This document shows, one piece after another, positions 12,807 through 32,057 of a stretch of 64,000 nucleotides of DNA. This DNA comes from Aquila chrysaetos chrysaetos. Its lineage: Eukaryota; Chordata; Aves; Accipitriformes; Accipitridae. The stretch spans positions 8,208,501 to 8,272,500 of the forward strand of contig NC_044018.1 in NCBI RefSeq assembly GCF_900496995.4, in the 5' to 3' direction. Positions within the stretch are counted from its first letter, which is position 1. Each line of letters begins with the position of its first letter. The position numbers and the translations under genes are program-made. The notes beneath the pieces are model-generated. The model was given only the letters and a program-made list of their open reading frames with translations, did not search any database and was not told where the DNA came from.

Positions 12807-13199
12807 TTTAAAATTTCCTGCTTAATCCTAAAGATCACATTAGCCTTATCAGGAAATGTTAAAAAGTACCCCTTTCCTGTAATGTCTGGGGTTGTAAAAG
12901 ATTTGAAATGGCTGAATTAGTGTGTTGTTTTGACTCCCTGAAACTTAGTATCTTCTGAGGCTACAACCAAAGCTCCTCTCCCTCCTCACTCCTGGCTATG
13001 CATACACACACTCACTAATTTATTTGGAGCAGTTCCATAATCATTGTTAAATACGGTCAGTTAGATAGACACAGAATCTACTTAAAAGAAGAAAAAAATT
13101 CCCCACAATTATTAGTGGATGGATTGCCTTCCTGCCCTAAGATTTCAGGAGGGCTTTACTGGAGGTGGAACTGAACGATGCTCGTCAACTGGCTGGAGT

Positions 13200-13515
13200 T
13201 AGCGCTAGGACAAGAGAAGCCGGCAGGGTACCAGCTATGTGGGAAGCGGCTCTGTGCGGTGCTAGGCAGAACTGCAAGCGCCCCTTAAGCTTTTGCTTAA
13301 ACTGGGGAACCTTTTAGCGAAACCTGCGCGGTGGTTTGCAGCGCCGAAGCGAAAGGCATTGCCGCTGTCTCCGCGGGTGGCGGTGCTCAGGGTGCCGAAG
13401 CGTTGTCCCCGGTTTGGTAGCGGTGCTGACAACCTGTGTGGTTGGTTGGGGCCGGGTTGGCAGCCAGGTTGTTATGTGTGAGAGGGCTCAAGCTCGGGTG
13501 GCGGTGTTGTGCTGC
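13200..13515. promoter_or_regulatory. Small CpG-rich island inside the last KLHL29 intron
   Basis: This stretch has roughly twenty CpG dinucleotides in about 300 bases, including GCGCGG-like, CCGCGG and repeated GCGGTG words, whereas neighbouring intron sequence has very few. No TATA box or recognisable first exon is visible. It could be an orphan promoter, an enhancer or a GC-rich relic. The two plus-strand frames at 13293-13551 are short and resemble nothing I know. Confidence 0.5.
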
Positions 13516-14246
13516 CAGAGGTGTCATCTTTACAATAAGATGGATAAATGAGGGTCCAGATTAGTCATGGTCAATTAGGAGGATATCATGACACTTCTTG
13601 GACTGGGATTATTAGCGTGGGTGTTTTGGCCAAGCTCCAATTATATTCTCCCCTACTCCATGAGCACTTTCCCTTGCTAATGATCCAAAACCATCATGTG
13701 GCATTGTTACCGGTTGCTGAAAACCAGCAATGTTTTATTCCAAAGTCTGTCGCACATCAGTAACGGCCCGAGTGCTCTGTCTGTATCAGTTACGCTTTAA
13801 TGCACACTGAAATCCTTCATGTCATCAACTGCTACAGAAATTATTGCTATTAGTCTGGTGTGGCAGTTCTCATCTGCTGTCTGTGGAGCATAGTCCCAGC
13901 CACACGTCTCCTTCCAGATATTCTGGAAGATTTCAGTTTTCTCTTCTGGACCGCAAACACTTCCAGCTGCAAATGCTGCCTTGCTGAACAGACCAGCCTT
14001 TACATCTGCGGGCTCGGGAAGGAGGAACTGTGCTCTGTAATAGCTTCACATGGGAATATCCATCCAAACAAGCTGTGCTCTAACCCCCTCCAGTGCCTGG
14101 AGTTACCATGAACTTTGCAATGAGGAAAGGAATCAGCTGGGGGAGTCTGCGGCTGGTGCTGTACATTAGCAATGCCTAGTAGTTAAGCACAGGAGTCACC
14201 ATGCTTCGCTGTTCAAGAACAAGGCTTTATTTAAAAAGAAGAGGGG

Positions 14247-14260
14247 AAAAAAAAAAAAAA
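14247..14260 (+). repeat. A14 homopolymer
   Basis: Fourteen A lie in an A/G-rich stretch of the last intron. No SINE or retropseudogene body is recognisable upstream. Confidence 0.85.
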
Positions 14261-15398
14261 GAAAATATCCACAAACCGACCCTGGTTTTGTGCTGTTCAG
14301 TCCGAGTCGAAGTTTTATTAAAGATTTCCATTCGGCAGAACCATCTAATAAATCTTACTGGTTAACAGTCAGAGGAGGAAGAAAATGCTTTTCTGGTGTC
14401 TGTTGGGAATTGCTGGTACTAAATTAGCTGCTCTGGAATTATTGCTGGCACCACCATGCTGCGGCTCGTGGAGGCTCTCTGTAGCACACTCCTGTTTGCA
14501 CGCTGCCTGCATCCTAAGCAAGCAGAATATGGAATTTTTAATCATGCACAGAAATGCATTTGGTATTCTTTTTGCTCATGGAAAAACAGACCCTTGAAGA
14601 GCATGGCAGGAAGGGAGAACGCCTGCCTGCAGAGGCAGGACTTGCCAGTGCTGGAGGGGAGGGATGTCTTTGCAAGTCTTTCTGGAGGGAGGTGTCCAGC
14701 AGAGCAAGGTGTGATCACCTCTTCATCCTCGTCGGCTGCTGTCACCGCCTCCAAAGATCCCACAGACTTGGATCTGCCAAACCCGAGACGGGGTCCACTT
14801 GGCAAACAGGACACACTTGCCTGATGTTTGGGAAATGTCAAATATTTCCCTCACCCTCACATGTCACATAGAGGATATTCGAGACCTGCGTGTGAACTCT
14901 CAGTGAATTTTACAACGTTTCAGGCATATTATAGCTCTTTGCCCACTTGGCACCATCCCTCAAAGGGTTAATTCTAGGTCAACACGAATTTCTTATTGAC
15001 TTCCATCAGGCTGGGCTTCATCTGAAAATGATGCTCGATTTGCTCTTCTGTTGATTGTGAGCTGGAGACCTGAACCATTTATTTTTCGTTTTCATTAGAA
15101 GTAATTTAACTTGATATTAAAACCATTTGAATGGACCTTTAATTTTTCATACGCGAGGAATGTCACACACATTTCTTTTCCCTGTGCTTGAAGCCATCAC
15201 GCTCCCTAGTCACTAACATGTAGAAACAGTGCAGATAAAAATAAAAGTGATGCGGTCAAGATTTTTCCCAGCAAATTCAGTATCGAGTGATTCCTGCTGA
15301 GAGGAGATCAATAGCATGCAGTTAATTTTTAAGTTGTTTATGTTGCTGCTTTTAAACCATGTTTTTTGTGATCCATGCTAATGAGCGGAATGAGGAAT

Positions 15399-17700
15399 TT
15401 ATAGATTCATAGACTAAGGTCAGAAGGGATCTCTGTGCTTAGTTAATCTGAGCTTGTGTATACGCAGGCCATGGACTTTTCCCCAGGCAGCATCTCTCTT
15501 GGAAACATATCTAATCTCCTCTTAAAAACACCGAGTGTTGGTGAGTTCGCCCCCTCCCTTGCTGGTTCACTGTTTAATTATCTTTGCTGTTGGGAAAGTG
15601 CCTCACTTCAAGGCTGAGATGTGTAACTTGACTTTCTAGCCCTCGTAACCTGCTATGCCTTTGTCTGCGAGACTGAAAGCTTTTCCACTTGCTCCCAGTG
15701 ATCAAGTCACCTCTCAGCCTTTCTTTGATAAACTCTTTAAATTTTATGTCAAAGATTTGATTTGCAACCCGGGGTCATTTTTGCAGCTTCCCTTTGAAAT
15801 TCTGCTGATATTTCCACATGTTGATGCGTGGACCCAAGACCTGCATTCATCTCGCCAACGCCGCATGCAGCAGCACTCTCTCTTCCCAGCTTCAATTTGT
15901 TTTCATTTCAGCGTTAGGGCTCATATTATATATCCAATATTGCATTGACCTTTTATCCACTGCATTGCGATGAAAGCTCTGAGTGGCCTCCTTTATGTCC
16001 TCCTCTGAGTGCCTGAGTTTCGAAGGGGAGCAGGGCTGCTATGCAGGTACAGTCCGTGATTGTGCTTCCTCCATGTATTACTTTGCATTTAAAATACCGC
16101 TGCTAGGTTGAGACCGTCTAACTGAGACATGCAGATAACTGGCTAAAATAGCTCCTTCTGTAATATTTTTACCCACCAAGTGCTATGCCACCCGCAGCCT
16201 TTACCAGGGGAGATTTTCTATTACCTGGATTGTTGGTAGATATATTAAATAGCATTGAAGAAGAATCAATGCTTGCTACCGGTGGCATTGCTCAATGATA
16301 TCTTCTCATTAACAACTACATTTTGAGATCTGTCAGTGAAGCAGATTTAATCTCTCTAATGTGTGCCTTGTTAATTCCATATAATACCAGCCAAATACCT
16401 TGGAGAAATCGCAGTATATTATAGCATCACAGTTGTCTTTAGCAGCCAGGCATGTTTTATTAAAAAACAAAGAACCCAATTTCCCCCCCAAAAAGCAAAA
16501 GACAACAGGTTGGTTTAACAAGACCCATTTTCCAGGAAAGCACATTGATTGCTGTTCATTATATTATTAGCATCTAGTTATTTGTTGATGAAATCCCAAA
16601 TTAACCACTCTGGTATTTTGCAGCAGACCAACATGAGGCTAAATGAAACCACTTAGCCTGATGTTGATACTTTGCAAAATTAATTGCTGCACTAAAATTC
16701 TCCCTTTTACCTTTTCAAAATAGGGAAACTTTGGCAGTGCCCTGATCCATCCTGAACTGTAAGAGTTATTAAAAATCAACATTAGTGGTTCAGTCAGCTT
16801 CTCAGCGAAGTCTCTAAAGATGCCTGCATCGAAGACGGCAGGGTTGCCTGATTTGAGAACTTAATTTCTGAGTTCACATCTTTCCTAGCTGCCAACAGTG
16901 ACCTCTTTTGGTCCCTCACAGCAGATTACGGAACCAAACCTTCTTGCTCCCTTCCAAATACAGATGAGAAATACCCATCCGATCGGTCTGTGTTACACTT
17001 TGCTACTTCATCAGCAATGGTGTTGTAATAGATTAAAATTACAAATTTGATCCCAAAAGGTTTAAAGTGCCTTTCTTTTTACTTCTATTAGCCCTTAGTA
17101 CTTTACTGGTTCCCTCAGCCTCCTGTAGCAGCAGCCAGTTTTTAACCTAGTTGTTACTGCTAACCTCCCATTTTCCCTATTTCCATACATGCTGATTTAT
17201 TTAGTTTTTGTCATAGGTTTTACATCTCCTGTTGGCTGAAATATTTTTCCTTGACCGTTTCCCAGCACATTTAGGAATTTTTGAAATTGTGCCTTTCTGG
17301 CATCCAGTTGGGATGTACTGAACTGTTCTTTTTTTGGTGACTGTCCCACTATAAATGTAGGTTTCTAGTCCACTGTTGCTTTACGCTTTAGAAAAAAATG
17401 TAATTTAAAAGTTTGAAGTTACTTTTTACTGACGGGTGTCATATTCTACTTGAGCAAAGCCAGTTTATTACAGCAGCAGCTAATATTTAGGTCCCTGGTT
17501 CGCTCTCCTTGGGCCATCACAAGGTCTCCCACTGGAGTCCCTTCTGCATGGTGCAGAGCAAAGCATCCCTTCATGTTAGAAACCCTGGGAAGTTTTCAGG
17601 TGAGATGCTCAGCCAACAGCCCCTGGTTGAAATCATCCATGCAATTTTTTTTGTATTCCAGATACTTAATTAACAGGTTTTTTGTTATGTTTTACAAAAC
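15399..17700 (-). mobile_element. Long ancient CR1-like LINE relic
   Basis: The plus strand starts with the old CR1 tail in reverse complement (ATAGATTCATAGACTAAGGT, then CAGAAGGGAT, at 15400-15430). It then follows ORF2 backwards: CCTGCTATGCCTTTGTCTGC at 15649, ATCAAGTCACCTCTCAGCCT near 15702, and TTTGCATTTAAAATACC near 16083. Next is the block near 16380-16470 that corresponds to the reverse transcriptase core, and TCCATCCTGAACTGTAAGAG near 16747. Similarity fades toward 17.3-17.7 kb, where the endonuclease region should be. At about 2.3 kb it is long for a relic. It is very diverged and has no open frame. The right edge is uncertain. Confidence 0.6.
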
Positions 17701-19095
17701 AGAGATGTTCAAAGACCAGTTCAACCCTCCCTATGGGAAGATACAGGAATGTATCAAATGTACATTTCCCTCGCATTTCATTTTACTGGTTAGGGCTCTA
17801 ATCCTGGGCTGCATCGTACCCTGTATTTCTGTTTTTTCAGGAGAAAAATACCATTAGCAGCTGCCTGAGCACTGCAGGCTCCTCCTCATCCTGCTAGAGC
17901 CAAGGGCCAAGGAAGACCTGACCTTAGGGCTCCGCGGATGGAGCCGGCTGCTCGGCCCCCTTCACTTCCAACACAATGGGCTTCAGCAGCCAAGAGAGGG
18001 CGCTCCTTAAATTAATAAAAGAAAGGGAAAAAAAAGGAGAAAACCAGGAAAAAAAACTAGCAAAAAGAGAAAAACTGAGCATGCTTTCTGAAAAAGGAAT
18101 TTTCTCATCTGCACCAAAGCAAAAGGTTAAATGCAACAAATTAAAACATGGAGGTGTTTTTTCAGCCGTAGGATGGGGCTATGGACACCCCTGGGGCAAG
18201 GAGCAGAGCTGTTGGCTGAATGTTTGGGAGATGCAGGTCCAGCTGCTGCCCCATCGCTGCTACTCCTCCCACCCCACCCCGTGTTTTTTTTGCCTTGGCA
18301 CTTGCCCAGCACAACCCCTCCACCCTGGTTTTGCTCAGTGCCTCAAGCTGCTGCTGCATCGACCACCGACAGCAAACCCTCACCCAGTGCCTGCGGCAGC
18401 GTTCGTGGAGCAGCGATGGCTTTTCCCCATGAAACCGATAGCTCAGCCAGTCCCCGGCATGAGGATCTGCTCTGCGAGGGGCTGGTGCTGTATAAAGCCT
18501 GAAACAAGCCCATCTTTCTCTAACAGCTACATAGTACTTTTAAAAAGACCTTTAAGTTCTGCCAGTACCTGGCATGGGTGCCAAGTCTTATTTTTGTCAG
18601 CTGATTTGGGAAGTTTGTTAAACCTGTGGCCAGGATCAGGGAAGCGAGCCCAAAAGCACGTAATAAATAATAATTAATATCAGTGTGAGGTGCTTACTCA
18701 GTATTCTTTTTTTTTTCACGGATCTTTTAGCTAGTTAGCAAAAACATGTTCCACATTATGGTGGTCTCTCCTACAGTGGGTATTTATCATCCTCCGGTTA
18801 CACATGGCAGCCTGAGGAAAACAGCATTCCTGTAGTCACTGGAGGAGCCCCACACACGTCCCTCCCCATGATCCATCGCGCCTGAATGTGAGGAGACATA
18901 TGAACCATAGTAGGGTCCTGGATGTGCACTTTGGGAAATGCTGCATCTCTGAACACGTACAAACAAGAGATGAAGAAATACCCCAGGTGGTACACACCTC
19001 CCTTCCCCTCTCCCCTTCACTGTTAGGTTGTATTAGCTTATTTATCAGCAGAAAATGTTAAGGCACCGGTAATTCAGTTTTAATGGTTTTTCTCA

Positions 19096-27823
<8,728 letters not shown>

Positions 27824-30429
27824 TCAGGCTGGGATTTAGAAGAAAGGCAGCTTGACAAGCAGAAGAAAAGCAGAGGTGGAAATGTATTTTTTAACATCCT
27901 ACAAATTCAGCCACTTGGTAAACAGTGTAATTAATGCTTTTTCTAAGCTTTTAAAACATTGAGTAAAGCCCAGAGAAAGCTGGTTCTATTTTCTATATAT
28001 GCCTCTCAAATCTCATTATAGTCCAAGCTAAAGCAACTCAGGACATCTTTGTTGAGATGTCTTCCACTAATTAATTTCTTTTAATGAGTATACAATGAGA
28101 TTATTCTTGCAAATCAGTGCAGTGATATCCAATAGCAACCGCAGGCAGGCAACTGTTAATATACTTCAGTTGTTCAGCTTGTGGAACACATCTCACCTGC
28201 AACATAATGCAACACGATAGCTCTTTTTACTCTAGTTAACTGACCAGCTATGCACATTTTGTGCCAGAATAAGTTGCTTGCATTTAATTTTCATTGTGCA
28301 AACCAAACTACTATGCTTCATTGCAGGATGCTGCAAACGTTAATGCTGGAATAAGATTTCACCATTGCATCCGTATTTGACATGAAGCAAACAGAAAAGA
28401 GTATGTATGAAAGTGGTAAATTAGTTTTAAGGTCATCAGTATCTGATTTAATTAAGCCATTGACCATAAGGGATGTACAGTTAATAATCCATGGATGAAG
28501 ATTCATTTTAGACAATGTCAGAAGTACAGACGTCAATTTTTTTTAACGATAATGTGGCAGGGATCCAAATAGCTGCTCTAAAATGAGTCTTGGAGACAGT
28601 GGAAAATAATGTGATTTTTAGGCTTCTATATTTTCATGTAATGGCGTATTCAGTCAAATAGGAGTTTCCTGTGTAGCGATTATTCAGAACTGTTGACTGC
28701 GAGAACAGAATGCCTCATCACCCATTCAGGGCTTTTGCTCTTAATATTAGTGATATGCAATATGCAAATGTGAAATGAATCCATGGCCATGAACCCATCT
28801 GTAAAAAATGATTTGGTGACAGGGGAATTCTCCCTTTGTTACATGTCCCTCAAATTCTCACTTTCCAAACCTGGGGAAAATAAAAGGGAGAAATGATATA
28901 AATGGTGGAAACAGCACAAAATAATGTGCTTAATGAAACTGCATTAATGAGTTTCCAAGTAATATAACTGAAAGTAATTAACACACTCATAAAACTGAAG
29001 CAAAAGCAAGAGGGAGGCAAACTTTAACTAAAAAAAAAATTAGGGAAGTCCCTTGTAATGAGCATAGAGAACTGCCTTGTACAATGCTCTAAATCAGTTA
29101 CTGAAAAATTAAATTCATCTACAACAAGTGATCAAAGGGGAGAAATAGAACAAGATTAAACAACATGGTGCTGGGAGCACTGAAGGCGACACACCTATAC
29201 TGGGCTGATTCTTAACTTTTGGTACCAAACCCGAGCCTGCAGATGCATTTTGACTGCACAAGGAACTCCTCCAGGTAAGGCACCATATGCTGCATCTCCT
29301 GCATTTGCCCACAGCACTCGGGGCAGCACTCACGTCCGTCCTAGCAGATATGCAAAGATCTCACATAATATAAACAGGTTCATACGCTGCTTTTGGGTTA
29401 TACTTTGCTAACTCGCCTACTGCAGTAATTTGGGGGTTGGTAATTTAATTCTTGATGTCTTATTAAAAAGGGGTTAAGAAATTGGTTATAATTGGTTAGA
29501 AACTGGGAAAAGCAGTAGAGCTGAGAAGAACTGACCTAATGTTCCTTTCTAGTTCCTTGGCTTCTAAGATATAAATTACACCTGTCACCCGACATGTATT
29601 GTCTCACACCATCCACTCTGACTTAGCACGAGGAACATCTGTGGCCAGTCGAAGTGGTCTGAGACGGGCCGGTGAGCGGCCATGCTGCCTTCCCCAGCGC
29701 TGGCAGAAGTACCTGGCAGAGCACAGTTCCTAAGACAGATACATTCCTGCCAATGACTTTCTGATCGTCCTACACGTTTTTGGGAAGGAGGGGTTATATC
29801 CTTCACATATGCTGGGGGCTGGGTGTGCTTGAGGACCATGTCTATAGGAATACAGGAGAAAGGTTCAAACTAAAAAAACAATCATCCTTTTTCTGGATGA
29901 ATTTCACTATTGGGACCTCAGGTCCCCTGGACCCTGTTTTTCACCCACTTTCACTACTCTCAGTTTATGCTCTACGGTGACAGAACTGATCTTTCCTTCT
30001 CCTACCCTCCTTCATCTGCCACCGGGAAACCAAAAATCACCAGTTTCACTTCATCTGCTGAAAGCCAAAGGCTGCAAATCTACTGGATATAGGTGCAAGT
30101 GGCGCAGCTTAAAAAAAACACTCTTGTTTTGAGGGTCATTTGGTTTAAAAAAATCACTGAACCATAAAGCAGGTGGAAGCAAGTCGTTGTCCACCTAACA
30201 CAGGCATCTAATGTGGGTTTTACATAGGCTGCTCAGTGAAGCAATCCTCTTAAGTAAGTACCTAACTTACCCCTGGGGCTGAAGAAGAGAAGTTGGTGCC
30301 TTCAAAGCTTCCTGATACCTGTCCATCAAGTCCCTCCACCCCCCGGGAATTTATTCCTTCAGTTCATTCCCTCCTTGCAAAACTGTAGACCCGATTTCTA
30401 GTCTCTGTTTTGCTTCAGCTCCCACCCAC

Positions 30430-30720
30430 CAGAAAGTAAGTTTTTTCTTCCTGTTGGATTATAAAGCTGACTGCTGTCAAATCTCTCTCTTTCATGTATG
30501 GACTTGCAGAAAATAATAAAGTCACCTCTTCATCTTCTATGGGATAAACTAAGTAGTCTAAGCTCCTTAAATCTCTGCAAGGCAGGTTTCCATCATTTTG
30601 GTCTACCTCAAGTCAGCTCTTAATGTGTTCACACAAGGATTTGCACCAGATTAACTAAATTGGTTAAAAAAATGAATTAAGTTGAATCTTTGTAACCTTC
30701 CAGGACAGAAAATAATGACA
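30430..30720 (-). mobile_element. Old CR1-like LINE scrap
   Basis: The segment AATAAAGTCACCTCTTCATC, then TTCTATGGGATAAACTAAGT and CTCCTTAAATCTCTGCAAGG near 30517-30590, reproduces in diverged form the reverse complement of the CR1 ORF2 C-terminal region. The usual text there is ATCAAGTCACCCCTCAACC...AAACTAAATAGA...GAGCTCCTT. Edges cannot be set precisely. Confidence 0.55.
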
Positions 30721-32057
30721 CCTGCTTTACCTCTCTGCCCTAGGGCCTTTCCATCTGTCGTGTCATCTCCAGCATTGCCATCACTCCACCGCCACTAGTG
30801 CTAGTGGGGCTCCTCGGCTGCCTTTAACACCGGCTCTGCTCCGGGGCCAGCAGGGAGGGAACTGATTTAAAGAATAATCACTTTGATCTCTTTCCATTAG
30901 TCAAGCTTTGCATTTGATTCCCCTGTTTGAAGCTGTAGATGGAGACTTAATGGGAGCTGGCTTCAAGCCAAGCAAAGGTTTTTCTTCCCTCTCCTCCACT
31001 GTTCCCTCCAGTCCCAGTGTGTCCATGCTTGTCCTTGGCTATGGGCCTACCAAGCCCATCCAATCTGGTGAGCTTGAAACTTCAAGGACATCTCCTTTCA
31101 CATGACTGAGTCCTGGTTTTGCAGTCCTCGCACACTACTGACTCACATGTGATGCCCTCGCATGCCTTCCTCTGCCCCCAGAGCAGTGCCTGCAACCCTG
31201 CGGTCCATGGTCCTGCCATGCTCAGGACATCAGGCTTTCCACATGTGTAGGACATGTGTGTCCCTGCCTGTCACTTCACGTGCACTGAGCACCATCGTCT
31301 CATCTGACCCTTGTGCAGTCACTATCTTCTAGTTTATGTATTATTTATATACCCACGATATGCCAAATGATCTGAACCCAGCTGAAAATACAGCCCAGGC
31401 TTGAAGAGAGCACGTGCAGAAATAACCTTGCCGGTTTCCACAACTCTCCACTTTTAGGATTTCATCTGTGGGCCTGATCTTCCTCTTGCTTCACTCATTT
31501 TGTTCAATGTCTCCTTTTTTGCTCTTTCCCTACCACCTCAGTATTAACAGCAGAAAACCTTTCATTTCAAGCTGTGCTGTTTGCTTCTCTGCCTTCTTGA
31601 CTTTTGATCTCTTCAGTACCTGAAAACAGTATTTTTTTTTCTCCTCAGTCTCTTTAATTTCTTTCCTTCTAGTTTAAACAGTCATATGAGTATCTTCATT
31701 TATTCACATTACAAAATCCTTACATCATGGTCAGTCACTTACAGACATGCACCCTCCAGTTTCTTATATATTATTTAATTCTGTTTGCAGGAAAGCTGCT
31801 ATTTAAAATAAAGCTGTACAGTGTCATATTGATCTGCTCTTCAGATGATTCACATGTTTAAAATCACATTAAGTGATTACTATTTTTTTCCTTTTTTATT
31901 TTCTTCTGACTGTTCTGAGGGGTTTAGGAAACTATCCTTGGACAAGGTTATATATTTAATTTTCTTAAAACATCATAGAATCATAGAATCGTTTAGGTTG
32001 GAAAAGACTTTAAGATCATTGAGTCCGACTGTTAACCTAGCACTGCCAAGTCCACCA

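Noticed and set aside
17976..18677. Plus-strand open frame of 233 codons
   Set aside because: It begins with lysine/glutamate-rich low-complexity sequence, then turns into unstructured Cys/His/Pro-rich text. There is no recognisable domain, and it lies in an intron of a gene on the other strand. Probably chance.
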